From Fragum whitleyi (Eukaryota > Mollusca > Bivalvia > Cardiida > Cardiidae), in contig OX411552.1 of assembly GCA_948146395.1 (NCBI GenBank), positions 10,311,686 through 10,375,685 of the forward strand: a DNA stretch of 64,000 nucleotides, given 5' to 3'. Position 1 is the first letter of the stretch. Every line of letters starts with the position of its first letter. Positions 24,236-34,941 of this stretch are shown here, in pieces. The notes beneath the pieces are model-generated. The model made no database searches, was not told the DNA's origin, and was given only the letters and a program-made list of their open reading frames with translations. The position numbers were made by a program, and so were the translations under genes.

Positions 24236-25838
24236 ACAAGACGCGCTTGTCACTCTGCTTCAATATGACTGGGGTATGTGGTTTTAATTCGAGTCTTAAA
24301 AAAAGAAATAAACACCCCCCAACAAAGGAAAATTAGCCCATGCGTGAGATATCCAACAATTTCAAATATGCACAACCGTCTGCGGCTATCTTCGCTGCTC
24401 AATGTTTACACCTCATGAACAATTAAATCGTTAGAAATGTCACAGACAGGCTAAAATAAAAATGTACAGTGTATTTTGTGACAACATACATAGTAAAAAT
24501 ACTTTCAAAGATATGCTGTGGACGAAATTTAGGCCTGAAAAACAAATAAAGGAAAACAAAAGCGAAGGGCAATTACCACAAGAGGTATGCAAGACTTACA
24601 ATTCTTGTACATTGCTTTTCCACTTGGTACCATTAATCCTTTGCTGTTTAATCCCTGCTTTTTACATGCCTGTGATTTTATGATTGAGAAAACATTGTGA
24701 AAAAAGAAGAAATTGCTTCTGACAAGCAATTTCTTCTTTTTCCACACTATTTTCTACCCTACAGAATGGTTATTTTTCAAATTAAATCCATTTTAAATTT
24801 TCGTCTGCAAAACCTTTGAATTTGGACAGGTCCAAAATTTTGAAAAAAAAAAACAGGAAAGGGTTAAGCCACCAATATGTATATGAAATACAATTTTAAC
24901 AAGTACAAAATTACTGTATTGTACAGCAAAGTGAATTGTGTCGTCTTTTAAGAATGTAAGTCAAGTTATGGTAAAAAATGGGTGGGACTCTAGGTAAGAA
25001 TGGTAAAAAATAACAACAATACAATCGTGTATCTTTAGTTCACGACAAAGGAATCTTTTTCGATACATAAAAGCGAAGCTCAAAACATGTTCCAAATAAA
25101 AGGTTGTAACTAAATACTTTGGGAATTTCAAAGAGGTACTTTTAATCCAAAAGAGGTACTTTTAATCCAAACATAAGAGACTTACAAAAGGTTTTGTCAT
25201 TAAGGTGCAATTTGTTTTAATCATTTTGGGCAAGACCTTCTCAAGTGATAGGTAATCGAATACCCCATCACTAAAGGATAAGTAGAACTTTCACCAGTCT
25301 TGGTACGTTAAGATGCTTGGGAATACGTAAAAAGATACAATAGGTTGAATAGAAAATGTATAGATATTAAAAAGTAATAAATAGCCCCAAAATCCTTTCA
25401 CGGTTCCCATTTTTTGTTCGAATATGTAATAAAAGCATTGGTAAATTGCTAATACACCATTTCAAAACGAGCCTGACTTAAGTCTCTTTTTATTACTTTT
25501 TTCTCTTATTCCTGTCCACTGATAAAACTTAAGTTAAAGGTAGGGAAGTTATATTGAATACTTGACAGTTTAAAAAAAATCTTATGGGGAAAATCAGTTC
25601 AGATGTATAAACTATTTTTTATTTGGAGCAGTTGCATGACGTTCAAAGAATTCGGAGTGAAAAATACTGCGCATTGCCACGCTCTTATTTAGGGGTCAAT
25701 CCGGATAAAGCGAACACTTTTACAGGGCGACCCCAGGAAGATTGTGGCAAAGTTTCATTGACATTGGCCCAGTAGTAAATCAGTTGTCGTTCATTGTTAT
25801 CAAACGTATTGACCGAAGTAACAACAACAGCCGTGATA
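24236..25838. other. Unassigned AT-rich sequence with a hairpin
   Basis: No gene recognised. A perfect hairpin (AAAAAGAAGAAATTGCTTCT with its complement) lies at about 24,700-24,741. A 20-bp direct tandem repeat (AGAGGTACTTTTAATCCAAA) is at about 25,132-25,172. Confidence 0.45.
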
Positions 25839-26287
25839 GCCATTCGGAACACCACTCGGCCAATCTCACGATCAACCTCGGATGTACATAGACGGACTAT
25901 TTATAAAAAATACGGGAAAACCTTGGAATAACTCGATGACGTCAGTAAAAATGGCTTTAGCCCTCGAAACTGTAAATGAAAACATTCGACGTCGCCAACG
26001 CTACTCGTTTAGGTCACTGACGTGAAACCATCGAATCCTAATATAAATATCTTTAGATTCTTAAATAACGGTTGAAAAAATCTTAATTTTTGAGAATGAT
26101 TCGTCATTCTCAAATATCAAGATTTTCCAGCCGTTTTTTACTGAAAAAAGATATAAATCTGCAGTGCTAGTTTTTCTTACACTGTTTCCGCCTAAAAAAT
26201 GCACGATTTTGTTACATACCCATCCGCCTTACATACATCCGGGGTCTGTTGCAGTTTACGAAAATGGCCGAGTGATGTTCCGAATGC
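25839..26287 (+). mobile_element. M4 short TIR element (PIF/Harbinger-like), copy with internal ATG frame
   Basis: Inverted ends read GCCATTCGGAACACCACTCG at the left and the near-complement CGAGTGATGTTCCGAATGC at the right. Just inside is GATGACGTCAGTAAAA followed by an ATG (25,951) with a 24-codon frame starting MALALETV and containing NIRRRQRYSF. That basic start resembles the beginning of Harbinger (HARBI1-type) transposases, an inference from composition only. A second hairpin TTGAGAATGA/TCATTCTCAA sits near 26,090-26,115. Confidence 0.6.
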
Positions 26288-26308
26288 CGTATTAGCTAGA
26301 CAGATTAG

Positions 26309-26432
26309 AGAAAAATCATGCACTTTGTCATGCAAGCATGAACCTTTGCATGTTTTCAGATAATGTCATGTTGTTTCAAAAAAGATCGTTAAAAGCTTCA
26401 TGCTTGCACGACAAAGTGCATGATTTTTCATT
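26309..26432. repeat. Foldback palindrome
   Basis: Left arm GAAAAATCATGCACTTTGTC plus ATGCAAGCATGA is matched inverted at 26,398-26,432. Arms of about 32 bp flank about 60 bp. It lies directly beside the M4 element. Confidence 0.65.
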
Positions 26433-26696
26433 AATTAAGTTAAAAACCCACTCACGGGGTCAGATCTTAGAAAAATATTGTGTGCATTCTAGGGGCACAA
26501 AATCTACCAGATTAACCTAAAATTGATCAACATGATTGTCGTGATGAAATCTCGGACGAGTTCGAAATTGGTTCACGGGGTCTAATCTTAGGAAAACCAT
26601 GTTTCCATCTTAAAATGATATGCCTTGGTCATAGATTTTAAATATTAAGCGATGTTCCGCTGATATGCAATTAATTTCTCCCACACAGTAAAGAAT

Positions 26697-27080
26697 ATTG
26701 TGAAATTGACATAGTGAATTATTTTTGAATGATTTTTGAATGATATTTGTTGATTGTGAGGAGTGAGTTTTGAGTGAAATTCAAGTTGTACAAAATTAGC
26801 GGTATTTTATAACCTACTTCTTTTTTATAAAAATTGCATGCAGGTTCTATGAATTACTTTCTTTGTTTTCACGAAAATATGATACATGTACAAAATTCAA
26901 TTAAGTTTGTGAAATCGTGGATTTTATCTACCGATTGTTTTTTAATGTAGTTGTTGATCCTATCTTTTTAGTGATTTTGGAGCGTTTTTGAATGGATTGT
27001 GGTAGTGTTTAGCAACGAATGAGACGCTTACAGGGCAATTTAGAATGGTTTTGATCCGAATGAACGTTCATTTTATGATG
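26697..27080 (+). mobile_element. M1 element, diverged
   Basis: Carries ATTGTGAAATTGACATAGTG, GAGTTTTGAGTGAAATTCAA, ATGTAGTTGTTGATCCTATC, TTTTGGAGCGTTTTTGAATG and AGAATGGTTTTGATC, with a degraded right end. Confidence 0.65.
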
Positions 27081-28146
27081 TCCTTTATCTACCATTGATC
27101 TTCATAGAGAACAGCCATAAATGTTTCTGTCTCATATTCTAATTGACGACATCATAACGTCATCACGTTATCGCGGTATCTTAATCTGGGCGTTCCAAAA
27201 AACGGTTTCTAACGTGCTTGTGTATACATATATATTTTATGTGAGAAAAATCCGTTATTTGATTTTTTTTAGATATCTAAATTGAGTCTAGAATTGTAAT
27301 GAAGTTAAGCGATCCTTGACAAGCTAAATACCTTTCCTATTCTAGTCGAGCTTATAATGAGCTATTCTCATAAAAAACTTAATGACAGATTCTATACATC
27401 TTGGGTATTCATCTTATTTTATAAATGAGGAAAATTGGACAAACAAGTACATCATCCACTGTCGTGTTACGATACTTGAAATCACCTTTAACCACCTTAC
27501 ATCCGCAAGCAATATTGGTTATAGATACACCGTTGATGCGCGTCAAAAACATTGTAGCTACATATTAGCTAAAATTATCGTTACGATATTTTCAAATCCA
27601 TGTCTATAGGTTAACAATTGTCCAGGTGAATAAAAAATAAAAGCCCCGGAGGAGTTAAACTCTTCTTCCGCTTCATAGCTTTTTTTGTGAAAATAAATAC
27701 TGACGGCAAACTAAATGTTAGAGGGCTATCAACATTTACAAGTTAAATTGTTGTCCTCTACAAAATCGATGTATGAAAACAGTCATCAAGCCCGCGCAAC
27801 TTGATTTAACCCTTGTCAGTCAGCATAAAGTATAGAGTCAAGACTGAAAACATTTACATCCGTTGAAAAGACGCATTGCATATGTCTTTCACCCCATATG
27901 CTTTTCATACGCTTTGTCCGTTGAGCGACCGTCCTTTGTGATTTCATCCGCGCAGAAAGTTTTAGCTTTACTAAACTTGACGTGCGGATAAACTTTCCGC
28001 TATGTACGATGTACGATGTAAATACGAAACAATACGAGGAGCTAACGCTACGAATCCGTATACTTCCGATTTATCCACAATCCATCCATTAGGCATGCCC
28101 GGAAATCTAATCCGCTTGGGATGAAAACGTACTGAGTGCGGAATTA
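27081..28146. other. Unassigned sequence with CG-containing patch
   Basis: No identifiable gene. On the minus strand about 28,165-27,976 is an open frame of about 60 codons including MPNGWIVDKSEVYGF and SYIAESLSARQ, ending in two stops. It adjoins the open frame at 28,147-28,580 and may be part of the same unknown unit. Confidence 0.35.
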
Positions 28147-28566
28147 TCAGGTATACGAAACGTATTTAAAAGGGAAGTAACACGGTTTTAAGTATGTAAG
28201 CGTTTGCATCATGTAATCAAATGATCCGCGTTGTATCCATTTTTGTTTCCGTTCATCATACGTGGTGAATGCGTCCAAAGCTTTTTGCATCCGCTCTTTC
28301 CACTATTCGTATACGTCACAGATACACTCGGTAACCTCTTCTGAGCTGTCATCCGCTCTTATCAGCAAGGCTTCCGATGAACATTCACTCAACATCCCGG
28401 CTACATACTTCACAAGTCCGTTATTTTCCGTTGTATTTTCGCAATTTTCCCAAATATTAAATGTATCAGTTTTTATCAAACGTATGAGATCTGATGGAAC
28501 TTTCACTCTCCCGTCTTGTCCGTTTGGCATACGTTTTCTGTCCTTTTGGGCCTCAAGTTCTTACTG
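28147..28566 (-). CDS. Unrecognised reading frame, possible gene fragment
   Basis: A minus-strand frame starts after a stop near 28,566, has ATG at 28,530 and reads MPNGQDGRVKVPSDLIRLIK, then VKYVAGMLSECSSEALLIRA and SSEEVTECICDVYE, then a single TAG. The same frame continues for about 50 codons (WKERMQKALDAFTTYDERKQ, then KWIQRGSFDYMMQTLTY) to a TGA near 28,147. The acidic and basic composition looks more protein-like than neighbouring chance frames. No domain was recognised and no splice sites were assigned. It could be a relic of an element-encoded protein or a chance frame. Confidence 0.3.
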
Positions 28567-28755
28567 TGTTCTTGAATAATGATTTCCTGTAAGGATGTTT
28601 ACATGTATGTATTTAGGGTATGCCTTCTGCAGTGATACTTTAATATAAAGAATATAGGACAGAGCGAAAAATAGTTTTGAAGCATCTTTAATATCAACTA
28701 ATATCTTTAGATACAGAGAGATACTTCGTGAAACTGACAAGGTAAGTGGTCATTA

Positions 28756-29165
28756 CAGTTAACATCATCATGAAATTGACAAGGTGAATGATTTTTAATG
28801 ATTTCTGAATGAAATCGAATCAGTGCAATGAGTTAGTTTCAGTGATTTTAAAGGGATGTAATACCAAATTGCTAATTTTGTTCAGGATGAACAAAATTAG
28901 CGATATATTATACCTCCCTTTAATAAAATATGTATACAAGTACTATGAATAGCATACAAGTTCTATAAATAGCAACCTATTTCTTCAAGAACCATTCAAA
29001 TGCTTAAAATTTCAATAATGTCAGTGAAATCGCAATTTTTTCTAACTATTTGTTTTTTTTTTTAATGTATCTGTTGATCTTATCTTTTTTCAGTCATTTT
29101 TGGGCATTTTTGTATGGTTTGAGTGATTGTTTGGAATGAGTGAATGGAGCGCTGAGTGACTGAGT
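28756..29165 (+). mobile_element. M1 element, right end truncated
   Basis: Starts ACAGTTAACATCATCATGAA, contains the inner palindrome TTTTGTTCAGGATGAACAAA and TACCTCCCTTTAATA, and reaches GAATGGAGCGCTGAGTGACT before losing the terminal repeat. Confidence 0.72.
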
Positions 29166-29339
29166 ATAAACCTGGAGATTTATACATAAATGCTAATTCT
29201 CCAGGTTCAACAAAGCAGCTTTTCGTGGCTAGTCTTGAACATGAATTGATACCACTCTGTAGTTTATACTCATTTCTTTTAGTTCGATTGCTACGAAAGC
29301 TTAAGCTTATAGAAATATCGAACACTCTATTCTGATGTT

Positions 29340-29520
29340 TTCACGTCCATAGAATGGTGAAAACCCACTGTTACCCAATTCACCAGCCGGGTGGACTAGG
29401 ACTGGCTATTAAGCTTATGCCCATAAAACATCCCGGCGACGGTGGGGCTCGAACCAAGAACCTCCAGGTCACGGGTCGAGTGCATTTACCACTCGGCCAC
29501 CAAGGCAGTCAATTTTCGAA
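29340..29520 (-). mobile_element. tRNA-derived SINE-like sequence
   Basis: The minus strand has a tRNA-like head with TGGCCGAGTGGTAAATGCAC (A box) and TTGGTTCGAGCCCCACC (B box). A partial second copy of the B-box side (GACGGTGGGGCTCAAACCAT) lies at 29,598-29,630. The paired stems are incomplete, so it is not called a tRNA gene. Confidence 0.6.
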
Positions 29521-30006
29521 AATGATGTGAATCTGGATGTGCATTGGTACCGCATGTAATTAAAACTTTTCCGTTAGCCCATAAACATACCGCGTTGACG
29601 GTGGGGCTCAAACCATGAGCCTCCAGGGAATAGACACGAGCGTAAGCGAGTGTCTATTTTCCATATATCGCGGCACAAGATTTTCTATCTGATGTAGACC
29701 ATGCTTTTTTGGCACTATCTGTATTTTCTACATGAACCTCTTAATAATGAAAAGGAGTAAATATCGCTGTGATATTACTCTAATCAAGTGTGAATATGTT
29801 GAAATAATTTTCAAATCGTTTTCCGTTTCCATTTTCCGACCTTTTGCACTTTTTCGACTATCGAAAGTCTATAAGAAAAAAGATCAGTATAAAATGCTCG
29901 TCATCTTTTTGAAATGATTCGGCCCCAAAACCTGTCGAGATTCACGTGCAAGGCACCACAATCGTATATCTGTAAACATAACGCTCGAAGTTGTATCTGA
30001 TATTCC

Positions 30007-30881
30007 TTGGCTAATTTCGCCTGAGACTCTGTTTATTTTCAGTGAGTGAAATCGGAAAATCACCTATGATCGACGAATTCCGCCAATTAGCATTAAGATT
30101 TAACTGTTTACTGGATATAAATTCTACTCAGACCTGTGGCATAGTGGTTAAGACATCCGCCTCTGATGCAAGAGGACCAAAGCTCAAACCGTGTAAGAGA
30201 AAGTATAATTTTCTTCCTCCAATTTTCTATTATTTTTTTTTTTTTGGTCTTACAATCACATGAAATATTTTTTAGAACGGAGGGTGTAATGGGGTTTATC
30301 CACTTTCTTGTAAATTTGAAGTCATATTTTTCATGTATTGACTTTACTTTTTATATAGAAAATAACAACAGCAAAGGTTGCTCTGCTGCTACAGGGTGCC
30401 TTTGTGGTAACTTTGGCAACGGTTTTTTAACAGGTTTGAAACTATGCTTAATCGGAAAATTTTGCTGTTTTCTGAAAATTGAAAACATTTTTTCCTCGTG
30501 GTTTTAAGACAAATAAGTGCAGTGTATATATCACTTTTATACAACAAAAAAGAATATTTTCATCTTAATTGTCGCGATATGAATCAGCAGAAAGTGGTCC
30601 TTTAATAATTCATCAAAAATAATATTCCCCAATAGTAATTGTAATAGGGACGAAAAAAATATGAACACCGGGAAAGAAAATAAAGCACCTCGGAGACTTG
30701 AACCCATAGATGTGTGATTGATAGCGATGCACCTTAACCAACTGAGCTATTCTTTCTTGCTCTCATTCGCTGGTTAAATTGCGTATTTATAAACGTGTTT
30801 CTAACGGTGTATTGAATGAGAACTCGGAGATCTTCCGAAAATATACGAAATATGCACAGAGTCTCAGGCGAAATTAGCCAA
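30007..30881. mobile_element. TIR element I with opposed tRNA-like sequences
   Basis: Perfect 25-bp terminal inverted repeats (30,007-30,031 and 30,857-30,881) begin TTGGCTAATTTCGCCTGAG. Near the left end, plus strand, a tRNA-like sequence at about 30,130-30,192 has TGGCATAGTGGTTAAGAC, a CCTCT/AGAGG stem and CAAAGCTCAAACC. Near the right end, minus strand, another at about 30,690-30,757 has ATAGCTCAGTTGGTTAAGG and GGGTTCAAGTCTCC. The two tRNA-like sequences face each other. No transposase is present. Confidence 0.75.
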
Positions 30882-30895
30882 ATAATATATAAATA

Positions 30896-31799
30896 TATTA
30901 TTTATCTACAATGACCTGGCACTCATTAAATATTCCTTTTGACCCCTATTAAAAGTCGCAAAATATGTTTCTTAATTTAGACTTACACTCGCGACGTTTA
31001 TATTTTAAAAAGTGTATCACATCTCATCATACACACGGAAATTTAGCGGTGGTAGTAAGGTTGTTGTCCCATAACTGGGAGGTCATGAGTTCAAGCCGAA
31101 TCTTTACCCAATCTGTTTCTTTTTATAAGGCAACAGTGTTTTAAGTACCTATTTTGATACAACAGTATTGCATTAGGCTATTGGTATTTTGCACAGAAAT
31201 CTTTCCACCAAGCAATTGAAATTTTGAAATGTATCTTTATTTGAAAGAATGAAGAGGCAGTTTTTTTTTGGATTTTTTTTTCATTCTATGACTGTATGAA
31301 ATTAAAAACGTATACAGGGTTTGAATACGTTGATCGAATTCCATTAGGTTATCAATATCAAAAACTTAAATATCTTCATATCTCATGATTAAATATCATA
31401 GAGCAAATGAGATCTGTATTCATTTAGGTATGAAAGCAATTTTTCAGCAGATCAGAATACAATAGTCTTGGTTGGCGCAAACAACTAAGATCGAATAATA
31501 TAGAATAATACAATATAAATTGCAACTAACAAAAAACTTATGGCAATTTATAAGATAATAGAAAAAAAAAACATTTATGATTAGCACAAGATTTAAAATA
31601 CGTGCCTGTCAGGATTTGAACTCGACCCGACGTTTTACCGCATCACAGGAAGGCGTCTGTACCCTCTGTACTACAGCGACTCTTTTAGTTGATGCGAAGT
31701 AATACAAATAAAACTGTGATATGAAATTGAATAACGCTGCGGGAATACTCGAGCATTGACGGAAGTTAATGAGTGCCAGTTCATTTTAGATAAATAATA
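30896..31799. mobile_element. TIR element II with opposed tRNA-like sequences, copy 1
   Basis: Terminal inverted repeats of 34 bp (30,896-30,929 and 31,766-31,799) match at 32 positions and include CTGGCACTCATTAA. On the plus strand at about 31,045-31,105 lies a tRNA-Met-like sequence (GTCCCATAACTGGGAGG, CATGAGTTCAAGCC). On the minus strand at about 31,606-31,685 lies another (CTGTAGTACAGAGGGTAC, CGAGTTCAAATCC). A second copy is at 52,468-53,668. It starts 14 bp after element I ends. Confidence 0.78.
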
Positions 31800-31872
31800 C
31801 TTTTGAAATACTGTTCTCTGATTGGCCGATTCGCTTCAGGCGTGGTCTAAGCTTTAATACCAATCACGGGGT

Positions 31873-32350
31873 GTAAGTTCATATCGGACTCGGTTTCGAC
31901 CCGAGTTAACCGGGTTTCCATCAGAACGACTTCGGTTTCGAGACTAGTGATGTCATTTTAACCTTTCAACCTCGACGCTTCTTATCCTGGGTCAGGCCGG
32001 TGTTACTTGGGTTCCAAAATGGCGTCGAAAATAGTGCACAACAATTCGATTACGTAAAACAAATATTCTCTTTTACGTTAAACGACAAATACTTTTTTCT
32101 TGTTTTATATAGTATTTTGCACGAGTTTATCACATTTCTTAATGGGATAACGATATTTCATGGTTAATTAATTATTCTAGCGGTAAATGTGAAGTTTGTT
32201 TACTACCACCAGTGGGTAACTCCGTTCACATGAATGCCCTTTCTGCGCATGTATATTACAGTCAATTTTAGATTATTACATCATCTCACGCGACTCCCGG
32301 TCTACCATTTGAATTTCCCCGGGTCGAAACCGAGTCCGATATGAACTTAC
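31873..32350. mobile_element. Element with perfect 31-bp terminal inverted repeats
   Basis: Both ends share a perfect 31-bp inverted repeat containing GTAAGTTCATATCGGACTCG. The 478-bp element has an interior CG-containing part with a short frame after CCAAAATGGCGTCGAAAATA, closing after about a dozen codons. No transposase is present, so it is a non-autonomous element. Confidence 0.78.
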
Positions 32351-32695
32351 CCACGAGTATTTGTTGGTATTGCAGGTGGCTCGACATGAGGATGTGGTCA
32401 CATACATAGTTATTTTCATTTTTATGCACCTGCATTGATAAACTTAAAGCATATTATTTTACTGGTATCTCTTTTATCTGTATTTATTATCTGACCTTCA
32501 AACTAAAGGTTTTCCTATAAGTTATCATTTAAGTAATAGTTAAACGCTAATAATTAAAAATTAAACTATTAAAACAGCCGAAAGGAGGGATCGTATCGAT
32601 GATACTGTTTCGACGTGTTTTTCCCCTATTTATCAATGATGCCATACTACCACACTAAATAGATTAAGCTTCACATGCTATCAAAAAAACCTTGA

Positions 32696-32900
32696 CTCAT
32701 CATCAAGCTGTATATTCGTTTTTTTTTTGTTTTTTTTTATTTGTGGTGGCATTTTGGGGCGAGAAAATATAACTCATTAAGTCATTTTTATAGTATAAAG
32801 TTGTTTTTATACCAAAACCATTCCATTCCATTTCACTAGATTCTTACCGAAGCCAATTTCCCATTTCGCTATCAAAAAACCTTGACTCATCATCGAGCTG
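32696..32900 (+). repeat. Local tandem duplication flanking the hAT-like insertion
   Basis: A unit including TTGACTCATCATCAAGCTGT, ATTTGTGGTGGCATTTTGGG and CTTACCGAAGCCAATTTCCC appears here. It is repeated from 32,881 across the insertion to about 34,230, so the element landed in the second unit. Confidence 0.65.
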
Positions 32901-32911
32901 TATATTCGGGG

Positions 32912-34149
32912 CAGGGCTGGGGTCAATTACATGCCAATGTAATTAATTAAATTACAAATTACATTGAAATATCTCAATTACAAATATAATTGCAACAAAT
33001 TCTCAATGTAATAAATTAAATTACAATTACTTTTCAAATGTAATTAATTACAATTACCAATTACATTTGAGGTAAGATGAACCAGCCAATAGAAAATGGA
33101 ATATGACATAAACAGCTTTATGGCCACATTTAAACTGTAGATATATTGTGAGAAAACTATATAGAGACAATTTGGAAATCATTAGCAATTCAATTAAAGG
33201 CTAAACTTGTTTATGTTATGAAGGGCTATTAAACTTGTGGGATAGTTAACATTTTTTTTTTGAAATTTAGCCAACACTGAAAGAAAGTCTTACACATCAT
33301 AATTCAGGAATGTTCAGGACATGTTAGCAATCCAGTTTTGGAATTAAAAAGAATAAAACCTGTTTGACACTTCTTAAGTGACTAGGATTGATAAAACACA
33401 TTTCAATTCAGGCACTATGCAAGTACGCTGGTTTGTACATCACATCTATTTTTTGATTAAAATACTTTTGCCTGATTTGTTCTTTCTTGAGAAAATTTGT
33501 ATTGGATAACTGTTATTTCATTCCCTTAATGATAGTGTAACTAACTGTAAAGTGTTAGTGGCCTTCTAATAAAAGACAATCAAGATTTTCACACCTTTAC
33601 CTGACCATTCAGGAAGTGTGTGTCATCTTATTGTTTCCACATTTTGTCAGGGAATGTGTGATTTTTACAATTAATACCTCTTTGTTTACTTTTAAACGAA
33701 AGTCTGATACAGTGAATCCAAAGTTCATTTGCATCTGCTTCTTAAGTGGAAGACAAATTTTCCTCCCTACTTTATCTAATTTAAAGAACTTATATGTTGA
33801 TCAAGGATTTTTTCTCTATTTACTTCATTGTTATTTAAAAAAAAAAAACCTCAATACTTTGAAGTAAAATAACCTTAAATGGCTTAAAAATCATTTTTGG
33901 GGCCTAACAATTTTGAAGTAGGTCACTCTTGTATGACTATATCATTAGACTTCCATGATAGAATATAGATGTAATTGGAATGTAATTGAAAGTAATTGTA
34001 AATTACATGTTAATTTCATTTGTAATTAATTACAATTACAATTACATGTAATTGAGAAAAGAGTCAATTACTAATTACATACAATTACTCCACAATTTGT
34101 AATTAATTACAGCTAATTACAATTACATTTTTCAATTACCCCAGGTCTG
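32912..34149. mobile_element. hAT-like non-autonomous transposon with exact 8-bp target duplication
   Basis: The element begins CAGGGCTGGGGTCAATTACA and ends TCAATTACCCCAGGTCTG, imperfect inverted ends starting CAG as in hAT elements. The 8-mer ATTCGGGG flanks it exactly on both sides (32,904-32,911 and 34,150-34,157). Both sub-terminal regions are dense in TAATTACAATTAC repeats. No transposase motif was seen in the 1,238 bp. Confidence 0.85.
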
Positions 34150-34516
34150 ATTCGGGGTTTGTATTTGTGGTGGCACTTTGGGGCGAGAAAACATAACTCA
34201 TCTTACCGAAGCCAATTTCCCAGATTCGCTCAACAACGCATGACAGAAACTTAAGTATCCATTTCACTAGATTTTTTCTGTGGTTAATTTTATAAGGTTT
34301 TAGCTCCAGTGGCCGAAGCTGTCTCTTAGATCTACGCGTCATGTTTTACATGAAGGTTTGGGTGATATATGCCGAGCGACTTAAAAAACGCAATTCCTTA
34401 AAAAACATAGCGTAAACGAAAAGAAGTACACAGACTCGGACCAAATGTACTTATTTCGTAACCTAAATAAGTAACCTAAAATTTAACGTTCATATTATTT
34501 TGAAACATTGTTTTTT

Positions 34517-34941
34517 CTTTAATGCTTTTCGGTGGTTTATCGAGAAATAACGGTAGATTATCACTTGATAATCTCACCGCAAAAGCAGTGAAATTATCAG
34601 AGACTTATACCCTGCTTTTGTGCATTTCATCCTATCTGACGTCATCTATGCGGGGCGAAAAAAGTGACGTCACAATGAACGTTGCATAGCAATCACGTGC
34701 AAAATGACGCGCTTTACGGAAATATGACCTAGAAATTTCACGTTTTGTCTCATTTTTTGCATTAAAGAAATAGAATAATCGTTTGTTTTTCGTGTAAGAT
34801 CGATTGATATTTCATTTCGTGAACAACAAAAGCTATATTTTCACTTGTGGCTCTGCCACTCGTGAAAATATAGCGTTTGTTGTTCACTCAATGAAATATA
34901 AATCGATCTTACACTGAAACAAACGATTATCCTCTATATAT
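34517..34941 (+). mobile_element. M3 element, copy 1
   Basis: Starts near CTTTTCGGTGGTTTATCGAG. It has GATTATCACTTGATAATCTC and ATCTGACGTCATCTATGCGG, then a long hairpin whose arms include GAACAACAAAAGCTATATTT, and ends ACAAACGATTATCCTCTATA. Other copies are at 44,575, 46,363 and the window's right edge. Confidence 0.75.

Noticed and set aside
30166..30507. 113-codon plus-strand open frame
   Set aside because: It crosses the tRNA-like part and a poly-T run of TIR element I; Phe-rich composition reflects AT-rich sequence.
31045..31105. Functional tRNA-Met gene
   Set aside because: Met-like anticodon region and B box are present, but acceptor and D stems are not intact and it recurs inside the element copy at 52,468.
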